64,000 bases of DNA, taken from positions 398,750 through 462,749 of the forward strand of contig NZ_JACHFB010000001.1 of assembly GCF_014205885.1 (NCBI RefSeq), in the 5' to 3' direction. The notes under the pieces are model-generated. The model was not told the DNA's origin and ran no database searches. It was given only the letters and a program-made list of their open reading frames with translations. Both the position numbers and the translations under genes were made by a program. Positions 28,287 through 40,870 of this stretch are shown here, piece by piece. The stretch's first letter is position 1. Each line of letters begins with the position of its first letter. Origin of the DNA: Borreliella californiensis. Its GTDB lineage: Bacteria > Spirochaetota > Spirochaetia > Borreliales > Borreliaceae.

Positions 28287-28658
28287 CTATTTAGAATGTT
28301 CAATTATTAGGTTGTTGACTATATTTATGTCTTTGCTAAAGATGTATCTTTTAATACCCTTGTAATTGACTAGGATCCAATTTCCTTCAATTCCATAGCG
28401 TTCTGTTTTTTCTAGTGTTTTTTCAATTTTTACGACTTCATCTTTTCTGAGTAGAACTGCGTAGTCATAATCCAATTCGCTATTTTTCTTAGTGCTTTTA
28501 CTAAGAAAAGCATAGTCTTTTATTATTATGCCCATTTTATTGCTAAAGCCTAGAATGCTGCTTTTGGGTAAATTTAATTTTTGAATGAGGGGAATTTTAT
28601 TATTGTTATTGCAAGCTAAAAGAATTAAGGATATTAAATATAATGTTTTTGTATTCAT
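28287..28658 (-). CDS. Small predicted lipoprotein with SH3-like C-terminal part
   Basis: 123 residues. The signal peptide ends in the lipobox LLAC (cysteine about residue 16), followed by an Asn-rich tether. Residues about 40-115 alternate strands ending WILVNYKGIKRYIFSKDINIV, which resembles the last strands of a bacterial SH3 domain (W-x-x-V-x-x-x-G-x-x-G/R-Y/W-x-x). Such domains usually bind peptidoglycan or protein; this reading is from pattern only. It converges on bS22 and diverges from the next gene, with an 80-base shared promoter region. Function unknown. Confidence 0.72.
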   Translation of the reverse strand: MNTKTLYLISLILLACNNNNKIPLIQKLNLPKSSILGFSNKMGIIIKDYAFLSKSTKKNSELDYDYAVLLRKDEVVKIEKTLEKTERYGIEGNWILVNYKGIKRYIFSKDINIVNNLIIEHSK

Positions 28659-28738
28659 AATTTCCTTGATTTTTTATATACTATTTTAGTGTGTTACTAT
28701 AATAATATAGTATTTTTTAGAATTTTTAAGGATTGTTA

Positions 28739-29284
28739 ATGAAGAAATATCTTTTTTTTATTTTATTTCTCATCTCTTCTAATAAGTTAATTGTTTCTTA
28801 TCCACTTTCTTTTGGTGGAGGTTTTTCTTATCAATTTACTAATTATACTGATAAAACAGGCACCACTAAATTTGCTCCAAATTTTACTAGAGCAGATCAT
28901 GGGATTAATTTGAATTTATTTTTTGATGCAAATTATGCACTTTTTGAAATGTCTTACAAAGAGGCTTTTGTTGATACTCATAATGGGAGATATTTCTCGC
29001 TTGGGCTTTATGGAACATATCCGATGGTTTTTAAAGATCAGGTCAGAATGCTTTTCCCCCTGATTGGGTTTAAATACGCTTTTGATTTGAGCTCTAAAAA
29101 CTTTAATCTCTTTTTTTTAAGCATGGGGCTTGCTGCTGATCTTTTTATTCCCGATCTTGAGGGTTTATACATTAGACCTTTGTTTATGCTTTTTATTTCT
29201 CCATTTTCTAATAATAAAAATTTTTCTGGGTTAACAACTGAGATTATGCTTGGATTTAATATCGGTTGGAGATTTTTCAATTAG
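28739..29284 (+). CDS. Exported small beta-barrel-like protein
   Basis: About 181 residues. A signal peptide (about 20 residues, ending VSY or similar) precedes alternating strands rich in aromatic and Gly residues (FGGGFSYQFTNYTD; GINLNLFFDANYALFEMSY; YFSLGLYGTYP; FGLTTEIMLGFNIGWRFF-type end), and the protein ends in F-N after an aromatic. That fits an eight-stranded outer-membrane barrel, but could also be a soluble beta-sandwich. ATG 28739 is favoured over TTG 28733 because AAGGA lies at a normal distance. A TATAAT at 28698-28703 probably serves it. Its last eight bases overlap the convergent gene. Family not recognised. Confidence 0.7.
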   Translation: MKKYLFFILFLISSNKLIVSYPLSFGGGFSYQFTNYTDKTGTTKFAPNFTRADHGINLNLFFDANYALFEMSYKEAFVDTHNGRYFSLGLYGTYPMVFKDQVRMLFPLIGFKYAFDLSSKNFNLFFLSMGLAADLFIPDLEGLYIRPLFMLFISPFSNNKNFSGLTTEIMLGFNIGWRFFN

Positions 29285-30059
29285 GAAGTTTTATTCCTAA
29301 ATGAAATGGGACAGATCTTTCCTTTCCAAAGATGTTTGCAGTGAAATTTAATTTGTAAGGAGAGTTGTTTGATTTTACAACAAGAGTGCTTGAACCTCCC
29401 CCATCTAGATTAATGGCGTTAGTCATGCCATAGCTTAATGCAAAATCAATAGCTTCATTAAGAGAAGCCCCTTTGCTGTTATTGACTCCCCTTCCTTCTA
29501 TTGTAGCAAGAAATAAGTACTTATTATTTTTGTCAGTTCCTATTATTGTTCTTGGGTGCTTTGTTTCTTTGAAATTTTTTTTATACTTTCCGTTTTTGAT
29601 TAAAACAAAAAATCCACTAAATCCATAATCGCAAGTTTCTATTTCGTATTCTTTGGGATTTAATATAATTTTATTTTGTTTTATTACGATTTCTCCGTAG
29701 TTATTTATTTTTTTTGAAATTATTTGTTTATTATATATATATAGTCCTTTTGGAAAAAACATGTTTTGTTTTACCTCATATGGACTTGTGTTAATTGCAA
29801 TGTCAACATTGTTAGAAATTAAGAAATGGCTTGTTGTTTGACCTTTAAAGTAGTAAGTATTTAGCTTTTTGTCGTAAATAGGTTTTGATATGGAGAATTT
29901 TAGATCTTTATTTTCAATTTTCACTAGAACATAATTACTGTTTATGAAATAATCTCTAATAATTTTGTATTTGGCTTTTTTAGTGATTGATTTGGACAGC
30001 ATTAGTCCTGATGAAATGCTTAAAATCAACACCAGCAGCGTTAATATTTTTTTATTCAT
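29277..30059 (-). CDS. Exported phosphodiester glycosidase (NAGPA-like) family protein
   Basis: 260 residues with an N-terminal signal/anchor helix (LLVLILSISSGLMLS). The C-terminal 150 residues carry the NAGPA/DUF2233 pattern: KHPRTIIGTDKNNKYLFLATIEGR, then GASLNEAIDFALSYGMTNAINLDGGGSSTLVV, where the G-G-G-S-S-T loop is the family hallmark. Members cleave N-acetylglucosamine phosphodiesters or related sugars at the cell surface or in envelopes. The substrate here is unknown; a peptidoglycan or glycan-linked target is a guess. It overlaps the upstream TPR-like gene by eight bases. Confidence 0.8.
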   Translation of the reverse strand: MNKKILTLLVLILSISSGLMLSKSITKKAKYKIIRDYFINSNYVLVKIENKDLKFSISKPIYDKKLNTYYFKGQTTSHFLISNNVDIAINTSPYEVKQNMFFPKGLYIYNKQIISKKINNYGEIVIKQNKIILNPKEYEIETCDYGFSGFFVLIKNGKYKKNFKETKHPRTIIGTDKNNKYLFLATIEGRGVNNSKGASLNEAIDFALSYGMTNAINLDGGGSSTLVVKSNNSPYKLNFTANIFGKERSVPFHLGIKLPN

Positions 30060-30567
30060 TTCTTTTTATTTTATAAGAATAAATGCTTTTGGGGTAGTTT
30101 GTTAGTATGAGGTTTTTAATTTTAGTTGCTAATTTTTCATTTTTGAATTTTATAAGATTAAATATTTGATAAATTATTTTGACACCTATATTTTTTTCGT
30201 TATTTAAAATTTTTTGAATTTCTTCTTCATTAATATTATCCCCATGTATTCTTAGTTTTAGTGAAATGATTTCATTTTTTATTTTTTGATTTTTAATCTT
30301 TTTTTGGTTTATTTTTTTAAAAAAATTATTAGCTTCTTTATATTTTTTTATTTTTAGATAGTATTTTATAATTAGCAGATAGTATTGTTCTAGGTCAAAA
30401 TTTTTAATTTTATTTATTGTTTCTAATTCTTTTGACAGGTTATTAGTTAAATCATAAAGCATATGTAGCTTTATTAAATTTTCTATATTTTCTTTATTAT
30501 TGCTCTGTAATTCAAAAGGAGAAATTACTAAAAATAATAAAACATAAAAAAAGGATAGCAAATCCAT
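30052..30567 (-). CDS. Exported helical (TPR-like) protein
   Basis: 171 residues: a hydrophobic N-terminal segment (LLSFFYVLLFLVISPFEL) that may be a signal peptide, then Lys/Asn/Ile-rich amphipathic helices such as YYLLIIKYYLKIKKYKEANNFFKKI, with TPR-like spacing. No catalytic motif is visible. It overlaps the glycosidase-like gene by eight bases, so the two are probably one transcription unit read leftward. Function unknown. Confidence 0.65.
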   Translation of the reverse strand: MDLLSFFYVLLFLVISPFELQSNNKENIENLIKLHMLYDLTNNLSKELETINKIKNFDLEQYYLLIIKYYLKIKKYKEANNFFKKINQKKIKNQKIKNEIISLKLRIHGDNINEEEIQKILNNEKNIGVKIIYQIFNLIKFKNEKLATKIKNLILTNYPKSIYSYKIKRNE

Positions 30568-30589
30568 AATTTATTATAAACTTTGTTTT

Positions 30590-30621
30590 GAGAATAATGA
30601 AAATAATTCGAAATTATTCTC
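30590..30621. repeat. Inverted repeat upstream of the TPR-like gene
   Basis: GAGAATAAT (30590-30598) pairs with ATTATTCTC (30613-30621); between them is AATAATT-CGA-AATTATT, a second nested hairpin. It lies in the 128-base gap between the end of hrpA and the leftward TPR-like gene. It could be the hrpA terminator or a leader structure. A TATAAT on the minus strand lies nearby (30671-30666). Confidence 0.45.
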
Positions 30622-30695
30622 AGCATTGCTGCTAACTTTGAAGAATATTTGTTATTATCTTTTCTATTATAACAAGGCTTTCAAGAGTTTAGTTT

Positions 30696-33167
30696 TTAAA
30701 AAAAGTAATTTAATTTTTTATAAACTTTATTTATTAATTTTTTTATAAAATGTAACTTTTGTATGTATTCTTTGTTTTCTATAAGGCTTTTTATGCTTTC
30801 CATAGATTCTTCTATTGCCATTATGAAATTTTGTTTGGGTTTTAGTCTAAAATTTCCAGAATAATCTGTTTCCAATGATAAAAAAAGAGCATTTTTTTTA
30901 GAGGGAGAGCTTATAAATTGCATTGTACATTCTAAAAGATTTTTCATTTTTTCAGGTTCATTAATGTGTACACTGTTTGTTTCATATTTTTTTATACAAT
31001 GCCAATCTTTTCCCATGTTTTTGACTATTTCTATAGTTTCTAAAAATTTTTTATTGTTAAAAACGGTTATATTTTTATGCATCAATTGTATTTTAATTTT
31101 TTTAAAATCTTCATTATTTTGATTGTTTAGTTCGTTTTTGAAAATCATTTCTTTTAGTGCTTCTAGGTTAATTTTTATTACACAAATGTTATTTTTGTAT
31201 TCCGCTTTGAAAATTTTTTTTCCTATTTTGATTTCATTGATAATTTTTGTTTGCCCAGTATTTGTTATTTGTTGCTTTTTGCCAGATATGTCTTTGTGTT
31301 TACCCTCTTCATTAAGGATGATATCATCAATCCATTCTTTTTTTAAGACGCCTATAGATCTTGCATACATTTTTGTAGTTTCTATAATTTCCCCTGCAAC
31401 GAAATATTTCACAGAATCGGTGCTAATAAGTGATCCTGGATGAATTATTACGTTTTGAGCTTTGATTGTTTTATATTTCTTTTTTGAAGTTTTAAAACAA
31501 ATATAATCCCTCATTCCTCTCATTATTGATTTTAAATATCCTTCGTTGTCAAAAACACCTTTTTGTATTATTGGTATATTTAATTTGCTAACAATGTTTT
31601 CAAGTTGCATTTGTACATTTGCTATCTCTTCAAGTCCTTGTAGATCTAAATAATTTTCCTTTGTGAAAGCTTCTTTATTTGGAGCTTTTTTAAAATCTTC
31701 AAAGATATTAACAAACCCAATTAAATCTCCCATTGGATTTTTATATTTTAAGTGAGCTTGTCTGGCTTCCATCTCTTCATTTTGGGGTAGTAGGAAAATT
31801 CCACTTGTGGATAAAAATGATAGACCTATTGTGGTTTGATAGATCGCTTGTGGATAATTTATCATTGCTTCGACTAATGCCCTTGAATGTGCTGGTATTA
31901 ATGGGAATAATATCATATATTTCCCAATTTCTGTAAGTTCGTTTTTATTGTTTATAGCATCCAGAGATTTTAATATTTTGCTTGCAGTTTGAATCGAATG
32001 GGTTGACGGCTTTGAGATAAAGTCAAAGTGGGTAAAATCTCTAATTCCAATATCTGCCATTCGCAGTACTACTTCAGATAGGTCTGTGCTATATATTTCT
32101 TCTTTTTGATAATCTTCTCTTAATTGATAATCTTCTCTTTTATAAAGTCTGTAGCAAGTTCCTTTTGAAAGTCTTCCTGCTCGACCAGCTCTTTGAGTTG
32201 CTGATGATTTTGAAATTGGAACTTCTTGGAGTGAATAGATATGAGTTTTTGTTTGGAATTTGTTTGTTTTAACTTTTCCACTATCTATTACTATTTTAAT
32301 ATTTTCAATTGTGATTGAGGTTTCTGCTATGTTTGTTGACACTATTATTTTTCTTTTATTTTTAGGAGTAGCCATAAATATTTGCTCCTGAGCTTCTTTG
32401 GGCATTCTTCCATATAAAGGGAATATTATTAAATTTTTTTTTGAGTTTAATTCTTGTAATTCTTTAATAGTTTCTTTTATTTCTTTCTCTCCAGATAAAA
32501 ATATAAGAATATCCCCTGCTTTTTTTTCTTTTATTACGTTTAAGACAATTTCTTTTATTTTTAATATCATTCCTTTTGATGTATTTAAAAGAGGAGGATT
32601 GTATATTATTTGTACTGGGTAAGTGATAGTTTCGATACTAACAACCGGTGCATTATTAAAATATTTTGAAAATATTTTTGTGTTTATCGTAGCAGATGAA
32701 ATTATGATTTTAAAATCATCTCTTTTTCTTGAAATGTCTTTAATAAGACCCAATATAAAATCAATGTTTAAACTTCTTTCGTGTGCTTCGTCTATTATGA
32801 TTACGTCATATTCATAAAGTAGTGTATCTTTTTTTAGCTCTTGCAGAAGTACTCCGTCAGTCATTAATTTGATTTTGGTTTTTGGGCTTGTAATTTCTTC
32901 AAATCTTATCTTATAGCCAACTTCTTCTCCAACATTTACGCCAATATGCTTGGCAATATATTCAGCTATTGATACTGTGGCTATTCTTCTTGGTTGAGTT
33001 ACTCCAATTTTTCCTAATTTTGCAAAACCTGCTTCATATATTATTCTTGGTAGTTGGGTGGTTTTTCCACTACCTGTTGGACTTTCAACAATTAAAACAT
33101 TATGGGTTTTTAGTACTTTGATTAATTCATCTTTATATTTATAAATTGGGAGTTTTAAATCATTCAT
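30696..33167 (-). CDS. hrpA: DEAH-box RNA helicase HrpA
   Basis: ATP-dependent RNA helicase. Motif I is SPTGSGKTTQLPR, motif II DEAHERS, motif III SSATINT, then TNIAETSITI and QRAGRAGR (motif VI). After the RecA domains come the helicase-associated winged-helix and OB domains (about residues 380-700). 823 residues, shorter than E. coli HrpA (about 1300). Published work on B. burgdorferi HrpA, from memory, links it to broad control of gene expression and mouse infectivity. Start ATG 33167, two bases after topA, same strand. Confidence 0.93.
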   Translation of the reverse strand: MNDLKLPIYKYKDELIKVLKTHNVLIVESPTGSGKTTQLPRIIYEAGFAKLGKIGVTQPRRIATVSIAEYIAKHIGVNVGEEVGYKIRFEEITSPKTKIKLMTDGVLLQELKKDTLLYEYDVIIIDEAHERSLNIDFILGLIKDISRKRDDFKIIISSATINTKIFSKYFNNAPVVSIETITYPVQIIYNPPLLNTSKGMILKIKEIVLNVIKEKKAGDILIFLSGEKEIKETIKELQELNSKKNLIIFPLYGRMPKEAQEQIFMATPKNKRKIIVSTNIAETSITIENIKIVIDSGKVKTNKFQTKTHIYSLQEVPISKSSATQRAGRAGRLSKGTCYRLYKREDYQLREDYQKEEIYSTDLSEVVLRMADIGIRDFTHFDFISKPSTHSIQTASKILKSLDAINNKNELTEIGKYMILFPLIPAHSRALVEAMINYPQAIYQTTIGLSFLSTSGIFLLPQNEEMEARQAHLKYKNPMGDLIGFVNIFEDFKKAPNKEAFTKENYLDLQGLEEIANVQMQLENIVSKLNIPIIQKGVFDNEGYLKSIMRGMRDYICFKTSKKKYKTIKAQNVIIHPGSLISTDSVKYFVAGEIIETTKMYARSIGVLKKEWIDDIILNEEGKHKDISGKKQQITNTGQTKIINEIKIGKKIFKAEYKNNICVIKINLEALKEMIFKNELNNQNNEDFKKIKIQLMHKNITVFNNKKFLETIEIVKNMGKDWHCIKKYETNSVHINEPEKMKNLLECTMQFISSPSKKNALFLSLETDYSGNFRLKPKQNFIMAIEESMESIKSLIENKEYIQKLHFIKKLINKVYKKLNYFF

Positions 33168-33169
33168 AT

Positions 33170-35767
<2,598 letters not shown>

Positions 35768-35796
35768 TTAAGAATTAAAAAAAGTGAGAGTATTTT

Positions 35797-37041
35797 GTGA
35801 GCAATTATAGAATTCTGCATACTTCAGATTGGCATATTGGAAAAAAAATTGAAAATTTTTCAATACTTAAGGAGCAGAAAAATTTTTTATCCTTTCTTTT
35901 AGAATTTATTAAAAAAGAAAAGATAGATCTTTTACTTGTTGCCGGAGATGTTTATGATTCCAAAAGGCCTGGATTTGAAGAGCAAAGATTGGTGAATAAT
36001 TTTTTTTATGAGCTTTCTTTTACTTCTTGTAAATGGTGCGTGGTTATTTCTGGAAATCATGACAAAAGGGATTATTTAAGTATAAATAAAAAACTCCTCT
36101 CACGGTTTAATTTTTTTTTAATAACAGAATATGATTCTGATGAGCAAATAGTTTTATTAAAAGATAATGGAAATCTTAAGTTTATTGTTGTTTGTCTTCC
36201 ACATATAAATGAAAGGCTTATTTTAGGGCAAAATTTTGATGATATTTTTGGACTAGAAGGTCAGTCTTCTAGCAAGCTATTTCTTGAAAATTTGGAAAAT
36301 GCCTACAGAGAAAAGATATCAAATATATCTAATTTTTTAGAAAACAAGTATAAAGGAATTCCTAAAATATTAATGGCGCATTCTTTTTTTTGTAGCAGTA
36401 AAAAGATGGATACCTTGGGAGGTAGTTATATTATCCCTTTTAATGTTTTTGGAAATAGTTTTTCTTATGTTGCTCTAGGGCATATTCATAAATTCATGAA
36501 ACTAAGAGATAATATTGTTTATTCAGGATCCCCTATGCAATATTCATTTAATGAGGAGTCCTGTAATAAATATATAAATGTTTTATATTTTGATAACAAT
36601 AAATTAATATCGCAAGAAGCATTTTCGGTGCCGGTTTTTAATAAATTAATCTTTGTTAAAGGTTCTTTGAATGAAGTTCTTGAATTTTTGGCTAATTTCA
36701 AAATAGAAGAGTCTTTTACTATTTATTTGAAAATTGAGCTTAATGAAGCAGTTGATACTAGCGCTGAGGAGACTATTTATGATTTAGCAAGGCTTAATTT
36801 TATGAATTTAGTTTCCATTTCCTATTCTTTATCCTCAAGCCAGGATTTGCAAGGCGATTCTGACTTTATTGGAGAACTTGAAGTGCTTGAAATGGATGAA
36901 AAATATTTTTTTGAGAAAAAGTTGAGACGAGATTTTGAGAGTGGTGCTATTAGGGATATCAAATTTAAGGAAGAAGAGCTTATTTCTCTTTTTAACGAGG
37001 TTTTAATTAACGGATATTTGGGTGAATATGAGGATAAATAA
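35797..37041 (+). CDS. sbcD: Nuclease SbcCD subunit D
   Basis: Mn-dependent exonuclease/hairpin endonuclease subunit of the Mre11 family. Phosphoesterase motifs in order: [43 protein letters not shown]. 414 residues including the capping domain. Start GTG 35797 (GAGAG upstream) gives [15 protein letters not shown]. It overlaps sbcC by a few codons. In bacteria SbcCD cuts DNA hairpins and cruciforms, relevant in a genome with hairpin telomeres. Confidence 0.95.
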   Translation: MSNYRILHTSDWHIGKKIENFSILKEQKNFLSFLLEFIKKEKIDLLLVAGDVYDSKRPGFEEQRLVNNFFYELSFTSCKWCVVISGNHDKRDYLSINKKLLSRFNFFLITEYDSDEQIVLLKDNGNLKFIVVCLPHINERLILGQNFDDIFGLEGQSSSKLFLENLENAYREKISNISNFLENKYKGIPKILMAHSFFCSSKKMDTLGGSYIIPFNVFGNSFSYVALGHIHKFMKLRDNIVYSGSPMQYSFNEESCNKYINVLYFDNNKLISQEAFSVPVFNKLIFVKGSLNEVLEFLANFKIEESFTIYLKIELNEAVDTSAEETIYDLARLNFMNLVSISYSLSSSQDLQGDSDFIGELEVLEMDEKYFFEKKLRRDFESGAIRDIKFKEEELISLFNEVLINGYLGEYEDK

Positions 37042-39877
37042 GCTCATATTTAAAAATATTGCTTCTTATAAAGGTGAGCACGAATTAAATTTTGATACAC
37101 TTCTTTTAAGACAATCGGGCATTTTTTTAATTTCTGGCAATACTGGATCAGGCAAAAGCACTATTTTAGATTGCATAACTTTGGCGTTATATGCTCGTGT
37201 TTACAGACTTGGAAAAAAAATTGTAGATATTATATCAAAAGGCGAGACTAGTGCTTACGTTAAATTAACGTTTACTATTTCTGGAAAAATTTATGAATCT
37301 TTTATTGAGCTTAATGTAAAGAATATAGAGACCCCCAAAAGCATGTTGCTTAGTTGTTTTTTTGATAACAGGATTATTGAGGGTAGGACTGATGTTTTAG
37401 ATCATATTAAAAGTCTTTGTAGATTAGATTTTAACCAATTTTGTCAAACTGTAATTTTGCCACAAGGCAATTTTCAAGAATTTTTAACGTCAACTCCTAA
37501 AGAGAAAACCGCAATAATTGATAATATTTTTAATTTGAAAAAATATGATAATTTGGAATTTTATTTAAAAAGTGACTTTGAGCGCACAAAGTTTAATATA
37601 GATAAATTGTTGAATTCTGAATCTTATGAAAAATCAATCCTTGATTATGATGAGAGTGAGTATAAATCTCTTAAGGATTATTTGGATTTAGTTAATATTG
37701 ATCAATTAGAAATTGATCTTGAAAATGTTAGAAGAGCTATTTCTTTTTGCAATCAGGCAATAGCGTCTAATGAGAGATATTTGGGTTTGGAAATTGAAAT
37801 TTCTTCTTTAAGGGATCAATTATCTTTTCATGTTGAATATTTAAATTCTTTAGAGAGGGACTATTCTGTTCAAAATAAATTAAAAGAAAATTTGGATTTG
37901 GATCGAAAAATTTATTTATGTTCAGATTTTTGGAATTTGAAAAATCTGGTTGCTATGCAAGGTGAGTTGTTTAATGATATCAGATTGCTTGATTTGGAGC
38001 TTTCGAAAGTGAAGAGTAATTTAAAAGAAATTAAAGATTTGGATAACAATAATTTTAATTTTAGTTATGTTAAGGAACTTTATAATAAAAATTGCAATCT
38101 CTTTAATTTAAGACCTGTTGAGAATGATTATCAAAGCTTGCTTTTAAGGAAAAATAGTCTAGAAGATGAAAAAAAAGAATTATTAAGGTCTCAAAGTAAA
38201 AAAAATGATGAGATTAAAAGCATTTCTTCTGAGAAATCTAATTTTGATTTTGACAAATATGTTTATTATGAAGCATTGAAATTGTTTCAAACTTTTAATG
38301 ATGAGCTGATTTCAAAATATAAAGATAGGGTAGAGTTTTTATTAAAAGCTACTGAGAAAGAAGATTTTAATAAAAATAAGGAAAAAAATATTATTATTAA
38401 GATTGACTTGTATAAAGAGTTGTTAAAATATCTTGATGATAAAAATTTTTCTATTGAGAGTGATAAAGAAAAATTAAAATATATTGAGGTTGAATATAAA
38501 AATTATCAGCATAAAGATAAATTATCGGTTTGTAGTTTGAAAGAGCTTTACACTTTAAATTCAAAACTTCATTTAATACAAAATCAAATTGATGAGCTTA
38601 AATATCAGCTATCTTGCAAACAAGAAGAAATCTCTAAACAAGAGGCTAATGTTTTGGAGTTTGAAAATAATGATGCTGAGATTTTAAGATTGATTGGAAA
38701 AAATTTATTTGACAAATACATAAGTTATTTTGACAGAGAAAAAATTTTAGCATTTGAAAGTAAATTAGAAAAGCTTGAACAATTTAAGGTTAGGAAAAAA
38801 GATTTAAAAATTGAGATTTCTTTGAAAAATAAAAATTTTGATCAAAATCTTTTAAAGATTAGGGATTTATTATTAAAACTTAATTTAAATTTAAGCTTTA
38901 ATGATTATTCTTCTTTAGAAAGGGAATTTAATGTTGTTTTGGCTAAGCAGAAAAGTGTAGAAAATGAATGGGATAAGCTTGTTTTAAATCTTAAAAATTT
39001 AGAAGATTTTAAAATTAAAACCGAAACACAAATTAAATTTATAAAGGAATCTATATTTACTTTAAAAGCTAGATTAAATGAAGAGAAAAATAGTTTTATT
39101 AATATAATTTCAAATTTAAAAAGTGGTTTTTTTAGTTCATTTTCTTTTGAATCAGAAACTGCCTTAGAGCAAATCAATAAGAATAGTCTGTATTTTTTGC
39201 AAGAATTGAGTTTGTCAATTAGCGCTAAGCTTGAATTTTTATCTAGAGATATCGAAAAGTATAAAATCAAGCTTTTAAATTTTCAAGCTCTTCAAAAAAA
39301 GATTAATCAACAAAAAATTAATTTAGACTTGCTAAGAGGTGAATTAAATCTTGCTAAAGAAAGGAAAGATAAGCTAGATGTTTTAAGGAAGGTGGTTATT
39401 AGATCTTCTGGATTGAAATATTATGTTCAAACTTTTTTAATTAATGATATTTTAAGGCTGGCCAATGAAAAGTATTTAAGGTGGATTTTTCCTGATTTTG
39501 AGCTTAAAACCAACAAAGAGAGCAAGGAGTTTGATTTTTTAATTGAAGACAAAAAAGATGTTAATAAAATAAGAACGGTGAAAACTTTGTCTGGTGGTGA
39601 AAAATTTCTTGTGTCTTTAGCTTTGTCTTTAGCTTTATCTGATAAAATAAGGGATAGTGAGTTGAAAATAGAAGCTTTTTTTCTAGATGAAGGTTTTGGC
39701 AATCTTGATGAAGATACTTTGGCTCAAGTTATGCCTAAGCTTTCTAAGTTTCAAATGATGACTGGACGACAAATTGGTATAATTTCTCATGTTTCTTATT
39801 TAAAAGAAATGATTAAAGCACAGATAGTTATAAACAAGATTTCTAAAATTTCTTATATTGCTATGGAAAATTTATGA
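37028..39877 (+). CDS. sbcC: Nuclease SbcCD subunit C (Rad50-like), no CxxC hook
   Basis: SMC-like ATPase that pairs with SbcD. The N-terminal Walker A is [14 protein letters not shown]; the C-terminal lobe has the signature [18 protein letters not shown] and Walker [16 protein letters not shown]. Between lie about 650 residues of coiled coil rich in Lys, Glu and Leu. I found no CxxC zinc-hook motif anywhere in the coiled coil, although Rad50/SbcC proteins normally have one at mid-coil. About 949 residues. Start is ATG 37028 or GTG 37022, both inside the end of sbcD. Confidence 0.92.
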   Translation: MRINKLIFKNIASYKGEHELNFDTLLLRQSGIFLISGNTGSGKSTILDCITLALYARVYRLGKKIVDIISKGETSAYVKLTFTISGKIYESFIELNVKNIETPKSMLLSCFFDNRIIEGRTDVLDHIKSLCRLDFNQFCQTVILPQGNFQEFLTSTPKEKTAIIDNIFNLKKYDNLEFYLKSDFERTKFNIDKLLNSESYEKSILDYDESEYKSLKDYLDLVNIDQLEIDLENVRRAISFCNQAIASNERYLGLEIEISSLRDQLSFHVEYLNSLERDYSVQNKLKENLDLDRKIYLCSDFWNLKNLVAMQGELFNDIRLLDLELSKVKSNLKEIKDLDNNNFNFSYVKELYNKNCNLFNLRPVENDYQSLLLRKNSLEDEKKELLRSQSKKNDEIKSISSEKSNFDFDKYVYYEALKLFQTFNDELISKYKDRVEFLLKATEKEDFNKNKEKNIIIKIDLYKELLKYLDDKNFSIESDKEKLKYIEVEYKNYQHKDKLSVCSLKELYTLNSKLHLIQNQIDELKYQLSCKQEEISKQEANVLEFENNDAEILRLIGKNLFDKYISYFDREKILAFESKLEKLEQFKVRKKDLKIEISLKNKNFDQNLLKIRDLLLKLNLNLSFNDYSSLEREFNVVLAKQKSVENEWDKLVLNLKNLEDFKIKTETQIKFIKESIFTLKARLNEEKNSFINIISNLKSGFFSSFSFESETALEQINKNSLYFLQELSLSISAKLEFLSRDIEKYKIKLLNFQALQKKINQQKINLDLLRGELNLAKERKDKLDVLRKVVIRSSGLKYYVQTFLINDILRLANEKYLRWIFPDFELKTNKESKEFDFLIEDKKDVNKIRTVKTLSGGEKFLVSLALSLALSDKIRDSELKIEAFFLDEGFGNLDEDTLAQVMPKLSKFQMMTGRQIGIISHVSYLKEMIKAQIVINKISKISYIAMENL

Positions 39878-39910
39878 TCATTTATGTACAATTAGGCTTT
39901 AAGGATAAAT

Positions 39911-40846
39911 ATGAAACGTTATTTAGCAATTGATATTGGTGGGACTAGTACTAAATATTCGCTTGCAGATTCAGGCGGTGGTTTTTTTGATAAAAATGAA
40001 ATAAGCACAGGTGCTACTTCTGATGAACAAGTAAATATTTTAATTAATCTTATTAATTCTTACAAGGAATCAAGTGATATATCGGGAGTTGCAATTTGTA
40101 TTCCTGGGTTTGTTGATCTTAAGGGAAATGTTCTTAGAGTAAATGCTATTTCTGGATTTGTTAATTATCCTTTAAAAGAGCGATTAGAATCTTTAACCGG
40201 AATAAGTACAGAGATTGAAAATGATGCTAATTGTGTAGCTTTGGCAGAAAAATTTAAGGGTAATGCTATTAACTCTAATGATTTTATTGCTATGACTCTT
40301 GGTACAGGGATTGGTGCTGGAATTTTTGCAAATGGTAAGCTTTTAAGGGGAAGTTCTTTTATGTCTGGAGAGGTTGGATTTATGATTACTAGAGGCATTA
40401 GCAATAATATTCCTTTTAATTGCAGATGGGAATCCATTGCTTCTGTTTCAGCCTTAAGGAAAAGAGTTGCTATGCGATTAGGAAAACCTTTAAAAGAAAT
40501 TTCAGGAGAATTTGTTTTTGATCTAGCTGAGAATGGAAATATTCATGCCAAAAATGAAGTTGAAAGATTTTTTGAGAATTTGTCATTTGGTATTTTTAAT
40601 TTAACTTTTATTTTAAATCCTGAAAAAATTTTGATAGGAGGAGGAATAAGTGCAAGGCCTGATTTAATAGATAAAATATATGAAAAATTAGAAAATTTAT
40701 GGTCTTTAGAAATGGCTTTTGACAATAATAATAATATAAAAAATCTTGTAACACTTGAGCCTACTAAATTTAATAATGAATCTGGTAAAATTGGAGCCTT
40801 GTATCATTATTTTACTTGCAAAAAGCAAAATAATGCCTCATTTTAG
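39911..40846 (+). CDS. ROK family protein without the zinc motif
   Basis: 311 residues with the sugar-kinase fold. The ATP-binding start is AIDIGGTSTKYSLAD; the catalytic region is IENDANCVALAEK, followed by TLGTGIGAGIFANGKL and ILIGGGIS. The ROK zinc cluster (C-x-C-G-x-x-G-C) is absent and the G-x-x-G-H histidine position reads GEVGF. It may still be a sugar kinase, but the missing zinc ligands make a glucokinase call unsafe. There is no DNA-binding helix-turn-helix. ATG 39911 has AAGGA six bases upstream. It lies 33 bases after sbcC. Confidence 0.8.
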   Translation: MKRYLAIDIGGTSTKYSLADSGGGFFDKNEISTGATSDEQVNILINLINSYKESSDISGVAICIPGFVDLKGNVLRVNAISGFVNYPLKERLESLTGISTEIENDANCVALAEKFKGNAINSNDFIAMTLGTGIGAGIFANGKLLRGSSFMSGEVGFMITRGISNNIPFNCRWESIASVSALRKRVAMRLGKPLKEISGEFVFDLAENGNIHAKNEVERFFENLSFGIFNLTFILNPEKILIGGGISARPDLIDKIYEKLENLWSLEMAFDNNNNIKNLVTLEPTKFNNESGKIGALYHYFTCKKQNNASF

Positions 40847-40870
40847 TGGGGTGATGGTGCGATAAAAATT

